Part shown: positions 43,440 to 52,753 of the stretch, piece after piece
Numbering within the stretch: position 1 is the first letter of the stretch
Layout: the number at the start of each line of letters is the position of its first letter
Source of the DNA: Halobaculum sp. MBLA0143
GTDB lineage: Archaea > Halobacteriota > Halobacteria > Halobacteriales > Haloferacaceae
NCBI RefSeq assembly: GCF_041361465.1
Contig: NZ_JBGKAC010000001.1
Location: 248,001-312,000, forward strand
Reading direction: 5' to 3'
DNA length: 64,000 nt
Notes under the pieces: generated by a model
The model's input: only the letters and a program-made list of their open reading frames with translations
Told to the model about the DNA's origin: nothing
The model's database searches: none
Program-made: the position numbers and the translations under genes

Positions 43440-45593
43440 ATGAGAGACAGACGAACGGTGTTCACCCCTGACGAACCGCTCGATGTCCTCCACGTCGACG
43501 ACGACGACGGGTTCGCCGAGACACTCGTGGCGTATCTGGAGGACGTGATCGGTGGCTTCGCCGTCACCCGCGTCTCCGACGGGGAGGCCGCCCTGGATCG
43601 GCTGTCGGCGACGACGTTCGACTGTGTCGTGAGCGACTACCGGATGCCGGGGATGGACGGACTGGAGCTGTCGGAGGCGGTCGGTGAACGAGAGCCTCGG
43701 CTCCCGTTCGTCCTGTTGACGGGCCGAGGGTCGGAGTCGGTCGCCCGCGAGGCGGTAGAGGCGTCCGTCACGAGCTACCTCCCGAAACGGGCCGACGAGG
43801 ACGGGTTCCGTCGACTGGCCGACCGCGTCCGCGACGCCGTCGACCGGGCACACACGGCGGTGAGCTACCGCGAGGTGTTCGACAAGGCCGGCGTCGGGCT
43901 GACCGTCCGCGGGACGGACGCCGGCCGTCTGTTGGCCGTCAACGACGCCTACTGTGAGATGCTGGGGTACGACCGCGAGACGCTGCTGTCGGCGACGGAT
44001 CCCGTGTTGCCGGCGGACGACCCGGAGACGAGCGACACAGGAACGGGCGACCCGGAGACGAGCGACACAGGAACGGACGACCCGGAGACGAGCGACACAG
44101 GAACGGACGACCCGGAGACGAGCGACACAGGAACGGACGACCCGGAGACGAGCGACACAGGAACGGGCGACCCAGAGACGGCGCCGGAGACGGACGGGGG
44201 AGCGTCGGCGACGGACGACCCGGGAGTCGTGACCCCGGTCGCGGGCGGCGACGACCGGGCGGCGGCGTTCCGGTCGGCGGTCGCGGACGGCGCCGGCGAG
44301 GCGACGTGGGCCGTGAGCGACGCGGACGGCGACCGGCTGTGGCTGGACGTGCACTACGAGATCGCGGCGATCGGCGGCCGCGACCGGGTGCTGGGGAGCG
44401 TCCACGACGTGACAGAGCGCCGCGAGCGCCGCCAGGAGTTGGCCGACCGGACGGAGCAGGTGGCGGCACTGCACGACGCCGCCGCCCGCATTCAACGGTG
44501 TGAGGCGGGCGACTCCGTCTACGAGGAGGTGGTGCGGGCCGCAGAGGAGATCCTGGAGTTCGACATCTCCGTCGCCGACGCCCGCGAGGGGGACACGCTC
44601 GTCCCCCGAGCGGTGTCGGCGGCGATCTCGGAAGACGAGTACTACGAGACGACGCCGGTGGACGCCGACGACAACCTCGCCGCGCTGGCCGTCCGGGAGG
44701 GCGAGCCGTCGGTCGTCGACGACGTGACCACGCGGGAGGCGACACCGGCGGACACGGAGTTCCGGTCGGTGTTGACGGTGCCGATCGGGGAGTACGGCGT
44801 GTTCCAGGCCGTCTCGCGGTCCGTCGCCGCGTTCGACGAGTCGGACCTGGAGCTGACGGACCTACTCGTCACCCACGCCAGAGACGCGCTCTCGCGGCTG
44901 GAGCGGGAACGGGAGCTCCGGGAGCGCACCCGGGAGTTGCGACGCGAGAAGGAACGGTCGGAGGTGTTCGGCAGCGCCGTCTCACACGACATGCGCAACC
45001 CGTTGAACGTCGCCTCCGGCCACCTCTCGTTGGCGCGTGAACGGTACGGCGACGACGACAACCTCGCGGCCGTCGCCTCGGCGTTAGACCGGATGGAGGC
45101 GATCACGGAGGACGTGCTCACCATCGCCCGCGAGGGAGCGACGGTGGAGGAGACCCAGCGAGTGCAGCTGACGGCGCTGGCGGAGAACTGCTGGAGCAAC
45201 GTCGACACGGAGGAGGCGACCCTCCGGACGACAGACGAGTCGTTCGAGCTGGCGGCCGACCCGCGACGGCTGCGCCACGTCGTGGAGAACCTGTTCCGGA
45301 ACGCCGTGGAGCACGCCGGACCGGCAGCGGAGATCGAGGTGGGTGGTCTCCCGGCAGACACGGACGAGACGGCGGGGTTCTACGTCGCCGACGACGGCCC
45401 GGGGATCGACCCGGACACCCGCGGCGACGTGTTCGATCCGGGTTACTCCACCGCCAGCGACGGCACCGGATTCGGGCTGGCGATCGTCCGGGAGATGGCA
45501 GTGGCCCACGGCTGGGACGTCTCCGTGACGGAGTCGGCGACGGGCGGCGCTCGCTTCGAGTTCGACGGTGTCGAGACGGAACCGAGAGGTTGA
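43440..45593 (+). CDS. Hybrid sensor histidine kinase with minisatellite in PAS domain
   Basis: This 717-residue kinase has an N-terminal receiver (about 14-130, VLHVDDDDGFAETL, phospho-acceptor in VVSDYRMPGMDG), a PAS domain (about 140-335), a GAF domain (about 345-495), HisKA with SHDMRNPLNVASGH (about 518) and HATPase (FRNAVEHAG, ADDGPGID, GTGFGLAIV). The PAS domain is split by five copies of PETSDTGT(G/D)D (about 195-244). It has no membrane segments. Together with the kinase at 38494 it is one of two REC-first hybrids in the window. Confidence 0.93.
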   Translation: MRDRRTVFTPDEPLDVLHVDDDDGFAETLVAYLEDVIGGFAVTRVSDGEAALDRLSATTFDCVVSDYRMPGMDGLELSEAVGEREPRLPFVLLTGRGSESVAREAVEASVTSYLPKRADEDGFRRLADRVRDAVDRAHTAVSYREVFDKAGVGLTVRGTDAGRLLAVNDAYCEMLGYDRETLLSATDPVLPADDPETSDTGTGDPETSDTGTDDPETSDTGTDDPETSDTGTDDPETSDTGTGDPETAPETDGGASATDDPGVVTPVAGGDDRAAAFRSAVADGAGEATWAVSDADGDRLWLDVHYEIAAIGGRDRVLGSVHDVTERRERRQELADRTEQVAALHDAAARIQRCEAGDSVYEEVVRAAEEILEFDISVADAREGDTLVPRAVSAAISEDEYYETTPVDADDNLAALAVREGEPSVVDDVTTREATPADTEFRSVLTVPIGEYGVFQAVSRSVAAFDESDLELTDLLVTHARDALSRLERERELRERTRELRREKERSEVFGSAVSHDMRNPLNVASGHLSLARERYGDDDNLAAVASALDRMEAITEDVLTIAREGATVEETQRVQLTALAENCWSNVDTEEATLRTTDESFELAADPRRLRHVVENLFRNAVEHAGPAAEIEVGGLPADTDETAGFYVADDGPGIDPDTRGDVFDPGYSTASDGTGFGLAIVREMAVAHGWDVSVTESATGGARFEFDGVETEPRG
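44021..44170 (+). repeat. 30-bp in-frame minisatellite (5 copies)
   Basis: Five consecutive 30-bp units begin CCCGGAGACGAGCGACACAG and differ only in the GGC/GAC near the end. A sixth unit starts (CCCAGAGACG) and then diverges. The repeat encodes a 10-residue acidic unit within the PAS domain. Its length is a multiple of three, so unit gain or loss keeps the frame. Confidence 0.95.
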
Positions 45594-45618
45594 CGAACAC
45601 ACGGCTCCAACGACACAC

Positions 45619-45879
45619 GTGACCGACGAGAACGACGCCGCTGGCGGCGGAGTGTTCGGGTGGGAGGCGCTACGGCTGGTGGCGGTGTTGGTCGTCGGCG
45701 TCGCCGGTACCGGGATCGTCCGTCGACAGTTCGGCGTGTGGGGGTACGACGGGATCGGGCGACTCGTGTACGTCTTCGGCTACGGTGGGACGATTCTCCT
45801 CGTCTGGTACGTCTGGCTCCGGCCGTTGGACATCAGCGGCCCCAGCGGCGAGGTGACGTACGGCGACGACGAGGAGTGA
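45619..45879 (+). CDS. Small two-helix membrane protein
   Basis: This 86-residue protein has two hydrophobic segments (about 16-31 and 46-65), a linker with GVWGYDGIGRLVYVFGYGG and an acidic C-terminal tail (SGPSGEVTYGDDEE). GTG 45619 starts MTDENDAAGGGVFGW. It has no recognisable function. It follows the hybrid kinase by 25 nt on the same strand and may share its transcript. A run of nine C residues lies between it and the next gene. Confidence 0.62.
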   Translation: MTDENDAAGGGVFGWEALRLVAVLVVGVAGTGIVRRQFGVWGYDGIGRLVYVFGYGGTILLVWYVWLRPLDISGPSGEVTYGDDEE

Positions 45880-45930
45880 CACTGGCCGAGAACGGAAGCT
45901 ACACCTTCGACCCCCCCCCGACCCCCTGGT

Positions 45931-47277
45931 GTGACGGACACGAGCTTCTTCGACGGCGGGGAGCGTGCGCTCCCGGGCGTGCGCCGGGACGGCTACGTCT
46001 GGCCGGCGTACGACGACTACTCCTTCGACCGCGTCCCGGGGACGGCCGCCCGGGCGCTCGGGGTGGACCTCGACCGCGCGCTGCCGCCGGCGACGGTGCC
46101 GGACGGCGACTACGAGCGGGTTGTCGTCCTGTTGGTCGACGGCTACGGCTGGGACCGGTTCCAGGCGGGCGAACGGCCGTCGTTGCTGTCGCGGGCGGCC
46201 ACGGCCGGCGAGACGACGGCGATCACCTCCGTCTACCCCTCGGAGACGGCGGCCGCCATCACGTCGCTCAACACCGGACGGACGCCGGCGGAACACGGAC
46301 TGTTGGGGTGGAACCTCCGCCTGCCGACGGTCGACCGGACGGTCCAGACGCTGCCGTTCGTCACGCGGCCGGCCGACGACAGGCGGGCGGCGGCTGCCGC
46401 CGCGGGCGAGGATCCGACCGTCCCGGAGCTGTCGCCGACGGACGACCCCCGAGACCTGACGGCGGCGACGGACGGCGCGGTCGACGGCGAGGACCTGTTC
46501 GACGGCCGGTCCGTGTACGAGCGGCTGGGCGAGGCCGGCGTCGAGAGTCACGCGATCCAACCGTCGCGGATCACGGGCGGGCCCTACGGAGCGCAGGCGT
46601 TGGCGGGCGCGACGGTCCACGGGGTCGACAGCGTCGCCGAGTTCGGGCTGTCGATCCGCCGGCGGCTGACCGCCGCGACCCAGCCCACGTACGTGTACGC
46701 CTACTGGCCGGCCGTCGACGGGGCGGCCCACGACGCCGGCACGCGGAGCGACGAGTACGCGGCGGAGCTGGCGGCCGTCTGTGGCGCGGTCGAGCGGGAA
46801 CTGGACCGCCTCCCGGACGCGACGGCCGAGGAGACGCTCCTGCTCGTGACCGCAGACCACGGCCACAGACAGTCGGACCCGTCGGCCGCGGTCGATCTGA
46901 CGACACTGCCGGACGTGTGGGGGAGTCTGGCGCGTCACGACGACGGGCGACCGGTGTTGCCGACTGGTGGACCGCGGAACCTCCACCTCCACCTCCAGCC
47001 CGGGACGGAAGAGACGGTACGGGCGGCGCTGTCGGACGCCGACTTCGAGGCCCGCGTCCTGTCGGGTGAGCGTGCCGTCGAGGCCGGGCTGTTCGGCGAC
47101 GGCCCGGTGTCGCCGAAGCTCCGGGAACGGGTCGGCGACCTGGTGGTGGTGCCGAAGTCCGTCGGGGTGTGGATCGACGACGAGCGACGGAAACTCGAGT
47201 TCGTCGGCCAGCACGGCGGCCAACACCCCGAGGAGATGTCTGTGCCGTTCCTGGCGGCGCCAGTGGGGTCGTGGTGA
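45931..47277 (+). CDS. Alkaline-phosphatase-superfamily nucleotide pyrophosphatase/phosphodiesterase
   Basis: This 448-residue enzyme has the metal and nucleophile pattern of type I phosphodiesterases: VVVLLVDGYGWDRF (first Asp), SVYPSETAAAITSLNTGRTPAEHGLLGW (nucleophile Thr/Ser region), YWPAVDGAAHDAGT (Asp, His) and VTADHGHRQ (Asp-His). It has no signal peptide, so it should act in the cytoplasm. The substrate may be a nucleotide derivative or phosphodiester; the sequence does not tell. GTG 45931 is the first start after the C-run. Confidence 0.88.
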   Translation: MTDTSFFDGGERALPGVRRDGYVWPAYDDYSFDRVPGTAARALGVDLDRALPPATVPDGDYERVVVLLVDGYGWDRFQAGERPSLLSRAATAGETTAITSVYPSETAAAITSLNTGRTPAEHGLLGWNLRLPTVDRTVQTLPFVTRPADDRRAAAAAAGEDPTVPELSPTDDPRDLTAATDGAVDGEDLFDGRSVYERLGEAGVESHAIQPSRITGGPYGAQALAGATVHGVDSVAEFGLSIRRRLTAATQPTYVYAYWPAVDGAAHDAGTRSDEYAAELAAVCGAVERELDRLPDATAEETLLLVTADHGHRQSDPSAAVDLTTLPDVWGSLARHDDGRPVLPTGGPRNLHLHLQPGTEETVRAALSDADFEARVLSGERAVEAGLFGDGPVSPKLRERVGDLVVVPKSVGVWIDDERRKLEFVGQHGGQHPEEMSVPFLAAPVGSW

Positions 47278-47328
47278 GGAGAACGGAACGTTAATATCGG
47301 GCCGAAGGCGACTTCCGGAACAGAGAAC

Positions 47329-47580
47329 ATGCTCCCGTTACAGGTCATCGACTCCTTCCTGCTCGACTACAACGTCGGGCAGGCGCTCCTGCTCGGGTTC
47401 ATCCTGTCCGTGGCGGGAACGCTCCCGTTGAAGTCTCGGAAGGTGTTGTCGCTGGTCGCGCTGTCGTTCGGCGTGATCTTCATGCTCACGCCGCAGAGCC
47501 TGGTCCCGATCCACTACCTGTTCCTCGGGATCGTGTTGGTCGTCGTCGCGCCGTTGTTGTACGTCACCGCCGGGCGCTGA
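47329..47580 (+). CDS. Small membrane protein, three helices
   Basis: This 83-residue protein reads MLPLQVIDSFLLDYNVGQALLLGFILSVAGTLPL and then two further hydrophobic segments. The short loop LKSRKV is basic and probably cytoplasmic. A TATA-like TTAATATC (47291-47298) lies ~33 nt before the ATG. It appears conserved in type among haloarchaea but has no assigned role. Confidence 0.68.
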   Translation: MLPLQVIDSFLLDYNVGQALLLGFILSVAGTLPLKSRKVLSLVALSFGVIFMLTPQSLVPIHYLFLGIVLVVVAPLLYVTAGR

Positions 47581-47635
47581 CGGAAGTACGGCCGCGTCGG
47601 ACAGTCTTATCAGTAGTCCGGCGGGTAGCCGGTGC

Positions 47636-48511
47636 ATGGTCACGGTCCGTGCGCCGGCGACGACGGCGAACCTCGGGAGCGGCTACGACACGTTCGGGGC
47701 GGCGTTGGAACGCCCGGCCGACGAAGTCACGGTCCAGCGGGCGACGGAGACGACACTCACGGTGACGGGGGCGGGCGCAGAGTACGTGCCGGAGGCGCCG
47801 ACGGAGAACACGGCCGGAGTGGTAGCGGCGACACTCGACGCGCCGGCGACCATCGAGATCAGGAAGGGGATCAGACCGGCCTCCGGGCTGGGGTCGTCGG
47901 CGGCGTCGGCCGCGGCGGCGGCGGTCGCGCTGAACGAACTGTACGACAGGGGGTACAGTCGTGCGGAGCTGGTGTCCGTCGCGGCGGAGGGGGAGGCGGC
48001 GGCTTCCGGCGAGGTCCACGCGGACAACGTCGCGCCGGCGTTGCTGGGCGGGTTCACCGTGACCCGGCCGGACGGGACGACGGTCGTGGACGCGGAGCTA
48101 TCGCTCGTGGTGTGTCTGCCGGCACAGCCCATCTCCACCCGGGAGGCGCGACAGGTGGTGCCGTCGTCGCTGTCGATGGACGACCACGTCGAGACGGTTC
48201 GGAACGCGGCGACACTGACCGTCGGGATGTGTCGATCCGACCCGGCGTTGGTCGGGCGCGGCCTGGACGACCCGGTGGTGACGCCGGCGCGGGCGGCGCT
48301 GGTGGACGCGTACGACGCGGTTCGAGAGGCGGCCACGCGGGCTGGGGCGACGGGCGTGACGATCAGCGGCTCCGGTCCGGGTGTGCTCGCGGTGACGCGA
48401 CCGACGGACCAACGCGCGGTCGCGTCGGCGATGGTCGACGGGTTCGAACGGGCCGGGATCGACGCCCGTGCGATCCAGACCGGAGTCGGAGACGGAGCGA
48501 CCATCAGGTGA
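47636..48511 (+). CDS. thrB: Homoserine kinase
   Basis: This 291-residue GHMP kinase phosphorylates homoserine with ATP, feeding threonine synthase (encoded at 2266). The N-terminal PATTANLGSGYDTFG and the ATP-binding GLGSSAASAAAAAVALNEL (about 84-102) are diagnostic, as is the C-terminal GVTISGSGPGVLAV motif 3. Length is normal. The ATG at 47636 starts MVTVRAPATTANLG. It lies 55 nt after the small membrane gene on the same strand. Confidence 0.95.
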   Translation: MVTVRAPATTANLGSGYDTFGAALERPADEVTVQRATETTLTVTGAGAEYVPEAPTENTAGVVAATLDAPATIEIRKGIRPASGLGSSAASAAAAAVALNELYDRGYSRAELVSVAAEGEAAASGEVHADNVAPALLGGFTVTRPDGTTVVDAELSLVVCLPAQPISTREARQVVPSSLSMDDHVETVRNAATLTVGMCRSDPALVGRGLDDPVVTPARAALVDAYDAVREAATRAGATGVTISGSGPGVLAVTRPTDQRAVASAMVDGFERAGIDARAIQTGVGDGATIR

Positions 48512-48697
48512 GCCGACGCACCGGTCGCTTCGGCCCTTCGGGTGAGCACGCTGCCCGCGTTCACCGTCGCCGGGCGGCTCACCCGCCCGACTGCGAGCGG
48601 AACCTTCGACCTCGCCCCGCTCGGGGCAGAACGGTCTGGGGGAAGGGTTTTGTATTCTCGCGGAGAAGAGCGACCGAAAGCGGGTTCGCGTGAACTA

Positions 48698-50848
48698 ATG
48701 GCGTACAACGAGTCGTTGTTGACGGTGGCGGCGTTCCTCTCGGGGGGGCTGTCGGGACTGACGGCGCTGATCGCGGTGTCGCGCAGCCGTGGCGGCGCCC
48801 GGGTCGCGGGGGACACGCTGGCGGGCGTGGCGCTAGCGGCGGCGCTGTGGGCCGTGACGTTCGGACTGCGGCTGTCGGCGGAAGGCGTGGGGACGGCGTC
48901 GTTCTGGCTGCGCGTGAGCAACGTCGTGGCGGCGCCGATCCCGACGCTCCTCCTGGTGTTCTCGCTGTACCAGACGGGCAACGCGAGTCTCGTCGACGAG
49001 CGAGTGGCGGCGTTGCTGGCGGTAGAGCCGACGGCGGCGGCGGCGTTGGCGCTGACCAACCCGTTGCACCAGGCGTACGTGATGGGCGTGACGACCGTGG
49101 GGGTGCCGGCGGCGACCCCCGGGGTGTTCATGTCGGCGCACCTGGCGTACGGGTTGTTGGTCTGTGGTGTCGCGGCGGTGTCGTTCGGAAACGAGGCGGT
49201 CGGAACGACGGGACCGTACAGACGGCGGGCGACGTTACTGCTGACGGCGGTGTCGGTCCCGGTCGTCACGGTGGTCGCGTACGTGACGACGCTGCCGATA
49301 GCGCCGCCGTACGACACGACACCGGTGTGGTTCGGGCTGTCGTCGTTGTTGTTCCTGGTCTCCATTCGGTCGTACGGCCTGTTCGACGTGTCGCCGGTGG
49401 CACACGAGACGGTGTTCGAGGAGATCGACGACGCCATCGTCGTCGTCGACGACCGAGGGCTGCTCGTCGACGCCAACCCGGCGGCGACGACGGCGTTCGG
49501 CGTGGACGACGACGACGTCGGCCGACCGGTGCGGGCGGTGTTGCCGAACCCGGAGGCGATCGACAGCCTGCTCGTCGACGGGGAGACGACGTTCACGGCG
49601 GAGGGGCGACACTTCGAGGCGACGCGCACGTCGATCAGCGTGGGGCAGGCCGGGGCCTCGAACGTGTTCGTGTTCCGAGACGTGACGGACCGCGAGCGGG
49701 TGGAGCGTCGGTTCCAGACGTACATCGAGCAGTCGAACGACGTGTTAGTGGTGTTGGACGCGGAGACGACGGTGGAGTACGCCAGCCCGGCCACACGACG
49801 GGTGTTGGGTCACGACCCAGAGACGCTGACCGGTCGCTCCGTGTTCTCGTTGGTCCACCCGGACGACCAGTCGTCGATCCACCGAGTGTTCCGCTCGGTG
49901 ACGAACGCACACGAGCGCCACGAGGCGTCGGACGGGGGGGTCACGGACGGCGGGGTGGAGGCGGAGTCGGCGACGGACGAACGGATCGGGGGAGTGCCGG
50001 GCGACGACGAACGCACGACGAGCCGCGAGACGACAGAACGCGAGCGGTTCCGTCTCAAACACGGCGACGGCGGCTGGCAGACGGTGGAGGCGGTCGTCAC
50101 GGCCGGCGTCGGCGCGACGGCGGACCGACTCCTGGTCAACATCCGGGACGTGACGGAGCGCCAGCGGTACGAACAACGGCTCCGGGTGTTGAACCGGGTG
50201 TTGCGTCACGACCTCCGGAACGACGCGAACGTGGTGTTGGGGTACGCGGACCTGTTGTTGAAGTCGGACCTGGACCCGGCGGTCCGGGAGCGTGCAGAGG
50301 CAGTCCGGCGGAAGGCCAACCGGCTCGTGGAGCTGGGCGAGCAGGCGCGGGAGGTGGACCGCACCCTCCACGCGGAGGGGGGCGAGACACACCGGATCCA
50401 GTTGGACGACGTGGTCGACAGCGTGGCCTGGCGCGCACGAGAGACGTACCCGGAGGCGCAGGTGGACACGGAGTGTGAGGGGGAGTGTGCCGCGCTCGGC
50501 AACGATCTGGTCGACTCGGCGCTGTGGCACCTCGTCTCCAACGGGATCGAACACAACGACAGCGCGGAGCCGTGGGTTCGGGTGTCCGTGGAGTCGACCG
50601 ACGACTGGGTTCGCGTGACGGTCACGGACGACGGCCCGGGCATCCCGGAGTCCGAACGGAACGTGTTGGAACACGGGACGGAGACGGCGCTGGAACACGG
50701 CAGCGGGCTGGGGCTGTGGCTCGTGAAGTGGATCACGGACAGCGTCGGCGGCGACGTGTCGTTCGCGGAACGCGACCCGCGTGGCTCGATAGTGACGGTA
50801 GAGCTGGCGACGCCGGTCGGCGACCCCGGAGAGACCCAGGCGGAGTAG
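48698..50848 (+). CDS. Membrane sensor histidine kinase (7TM-PAS-PAS)
   Basis: This 716-residue kinase has an N-terminal membrane domain of about seven helices (about 8-230) of the HisK 7TM type, which in haloarchaea is taken to sense membrane or ligand signals. Two PAS domains follow (about 237-340 and 345-500), the second with an acidic insert (DGGVTDGGVEAESATDERIG). HisKA reads LRHDLRNDANVVLGY and HATPase VSNGIEHND, DDGPGIPE and GLGLWLV. ATG 48698 is preferred; the frame upstream reads across a TATA-like TTTTGTATT (48645-48653). Its stop directly abuts the stop of the next, convergent gene. Confidence 0.92.
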   Translation: MAYNESLLTVAAFLSGGLSGLTALIAVSRSRGGARVAGDTLAGVALAAALWAVTFGLRLSAEGVGTASFWLRVSNVVAAPIPTLLLVFSLYQTGNASLVDERVAALLAVEPTAAAALALTNPLHQAYVMGVTTVGVPAATPGVFMSAHLAYGLLVCGVAAVSFGNEAVGTTGPYRRRATLLLTAVSVPVVTVVAYVTTLPIAPPYDTTPVWFGLSSLLFLVSIRSYGLFDVSPVAHETVFEEIDDAIVVVDDRGLLVDANPAATTAFGVDDDDVGRPVRAVLPNPEAIDSLLVDGETTFTAEGRHFEATRTSISVGQAGASNVFVFRDVTDRERVERRFQTYIEQSNDVLVVLDAETTVEYASPATRRVLGHDPETLTGRSVFSLVHPDDQSSIHRVFRSVTNAHERHEASDGGVTDGGVEAESATDERIGGVPGDDERTTSRETTERERFRLKHGDGGWQTVEAVVTAGVGATADRLLVNIRDVTERQRYEQRLRVLNRVLRHDLRNDANVVLGYADLLLKSDLDPAVRERAEAVRRKANRLVELGEQAREVDRTLHAEGGETHRIQLDDVVDSVAWRARETYPEAQVDTECEGECAALGNDLVDSALWHLVSNGIEHNDSAEPWVRVSVESTDDWVRVTVTDDGPGIPESERNVLEHGTETALEHGSGLGLWLVKWITDSVGGDVSFAERDPRGSIVTVELATPVGDPGETQAE

Positions 50849-51202
50849 CTACACGAGCACGAGCGGCTCGTGGTCGTCCGGCGGTTCCTCGACGACACGG
50901 AAGGCGGCGGCGTGCGCGGCCCGACAGGCCGCAAGCGTCGCGTCGGACAGCGACAGCGTCGCGGCGAACTCCGGCCAGACGCGCTCCGGGACGGCGAGGT
51001 AGTGGGTGTCCCCGTGACGGGCGACGAGCGGGTCCGTCTGGAACGCCTGTCGGTAGTCGTACACGAGCGCGGGGACAGTCGGCGCCGCGGCGGCGTCTCG
51101 GACGGCCGCGAGCGCGTCCGCCAGGGTCGGCTCGGCGACGCCGTGGTCGGCGGCGACGCGCGCGGTGTCGACGGCGGCGAACGGGTCGGTCGGGTCGGTC
51201 AC
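50849..51202 (-). CDS. Uncharacterised small soluble protein
   Basis: This 117-residue protein starts MTDPTDPFAAVDTARVAADHG and has a predicted alpha/beta pattern with VPALVYDYRQAFQTDPLVARHGDTHYLAVPERVW. I recognise no family. GTG 51202 lies 37 nt after the GH68 stop, so both are probably on one transcript; whether they act together is unknown. It has no export signal. Confidence 0.6.
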   Translation of the reverse strand: MTDPTDPFAAVDTARVAADHGVAEPTLADALAAVRDAAAAPTVPALVYDYRQAFQTDPLVARHGDTHYLAVPERVWPEFAATLSLSDATLAACRAAHAAAFRVVEEPPDDHEPLVLV

Positions 51203-51239
51203 GAACGGCGTACGCGACGGACGGGCAGGAGGGTTCCGG

Positions 51240-52574
51240 TCACTCGTCGACGACGGTCGGAGCGCCGCCGTAGCCGCCGGCCGACTGTGTTGCCGTCTCC
51301 GCGGGCAGCGAGGGGAGCGACTCCGAGCGAGTCGGCAGGTGCCCGTGGTCGAGCGTCCCGAGGATCCGCGTCTCGTCGCCAGAGAGTGCCACCCGGAGCG
51401 TCGGCGCGAGCGTGCCGCCGAAGCGGGCGAACTGCTCGTCTCGCGGGAGGTCGGCAACGTCGTCCAGTGACATCCCGCCCAGGTCGTAGTAGTTGAAGAA
51501 CGACGTGACGAGCAGCTCCTCGGCGTGGGGGTACGCCAGCCAGGAGTACGTCTGGTAGGGGGCGTTGGCGGGGTTCGTGACGACGAGCCCGGTGTCGTTG
51601 AGCGGGCGGTAGTCGCCGCGGAGGTCGTCGGCGACGAACCCGTAGAGCGCGTCGAAGCCGTCGAACCCGGGGGCGAACGTGTGACGGTGACTGGAGACGA
51701 ACAGGTAGTACCGGCCGTCGTGGACGACGACGTGCGGTCGCTCCAGCTCCTGGTTGACACAGACGGAGTGGAGCAACGGGGCCTCGGGCTCGAACGTCGT
51801 GGGGCTGCCGTCCGGGCTCGTGGCGACACCGACACAGCCGTTGAACGACTGGGCCGTCGTGTCGCCGCCACAGCGGTCGCTGTCCTCGGAGACGGGGACG
51901 TTCGCCTCGAACAGGAGGTGTGTCTCGCCGGTCGCGGGGTCCTCGAAGAACCACGGGTCACGGAACGTGTAGATCATCCCGCGGGACTGGGCCTGTGTCT
52001 CGTAGCGGTCGCCGTCCGGGCGCAACACGGTCTCGTGGCGCCAGGAGCGGTCCAGTCGGGCAGTCTCGTCGGTGACGCGCAGCCGGCCGTCCGTGCCGGC
52101 CGCGAGCCGTTGGGTGTAGCTCAACTCCGTCTCGTTCGCCTCGCCGGCGGCGGTGTAGTAGAGGGTCACGTCCCCGCGGCTCGGATCGTCCGAGTCCGGC
52201 TCGAACAGTGCGCTGCCGGCCCACTGCCGAGAGCCCAGCGGGCCGTCCGGCTCGAACGCCGGCCCGGCGTCGCGCCAGGTCCGACCGTCCGGAGAGTAGA
52301 GACACCGGATCTCGGCAGCGTCGTGGCGCTTGCCCGGCAGGAGGTCGTCGGGGGCGGTGAGCGCGAAGATCACCCGCACGCCGCCGGGCGTCGCCACGCT
52401 GCCGTCGCGGGTCCGCAACAGCCAGGTGTCCCAGAGGTGGAAGTCGTCGCCGACCCGTTCGTCCGGCGGGTAGACGACGGGAGCGACCGTCTCGGCCGTC
52501 CGGACGAGTCCGTCGGCAGCCCCCCCGCTCCACGACGGGATCCCGTCCCACCCCGGTGGGTCGCTGTGTGACAT
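51240..52574 (-). CDS. Glycoside hydrolase family 68 fructosyltransferase (levansucrase/inulosucrase-like)
   Basis: This 444-residue enzyme has the GH68 five-bladed propeller pattern. The likely nucleophile is D49 in LWDTW, the transition-state stabiliser D206 in FRDPWFF and the acid/base E278 in ELERPHVV. GH68 enzymes cleave sucrose and polymerise or transfer fructose. Family members are usually secreted, but no Sec or Tat signal is present from ATG 52574, so it may be exported in another way or act on intracellular sucrose. The acetyltransferase encoded divergently need not be related. The product (levan or inulin type) cannot be told. Confidence 0.88.
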   Translation of the reverse strand: MSHSDPPGWDGIPSWSGGAADGLVRTAETVAPVVYPPDERVGDDFHLWDTWLLRTRDGSVATPGGVRVIFALTAPDDLLPGKRHDAAEIRCLYSPDGRTWRDAGPAFEPDGPLGSRQWAGSALFEPDSDDPSRGDVTLYYTAAGEANETELSYTQRLAAGTDGRLRVTDETARLDRSWRHETVLRPDGDRYETQAQSRGMIYTFRDPWFFEDPATGETHLLFEANVPVSEDSDRCGGDTTAQSFNGCVGVATSPDGSPTTFEPEAPLLHSVCVNQELERPHVVVHDGRYYLFVSSHRHTFAPGFDGFDALYGFVADDLRGDYRPLNDTGLVVTNPANAPYQTYSWLAYPHAEELLVTSFFNYYDLGGMSLDDVADLPRDEQFARFGGTLAPTLRVALSGDETRILGTLDHGHLPTRSESLPSLPAETATQSAGGYGGAPTVVDE

Positions 52575-52753
52575 ACTCGCGGGGTCGGGGCGGCCGCTCA
52601 AGCCTCTGTCGCTCTCCGCTCACCCGCGACATATTCGGACCTTCCACCAAAGAATTATACTCTGACGAACGAAAATGGGGACGTGAGACGGACCGACAGG
52701 ACGTGTGGCGCACACCAGAACCCATATGCACGCGCCGGAGGTATTGTACAGTC

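Noticed and set aside
45911-45919. Run of nine C as a phase-variation switch
   Set aside because: It lies between two genes, upstream of GTG 45931 and outside both reading frames, so length change would not shift a frame.
45660-47226. Long open frames on both strands over the phosphodiesterase gene
   Set aside because: The frame at 45931 contains the full alkaline-phosphatase-superfamily motifs. The others are Arg/Gly-rich shadows.
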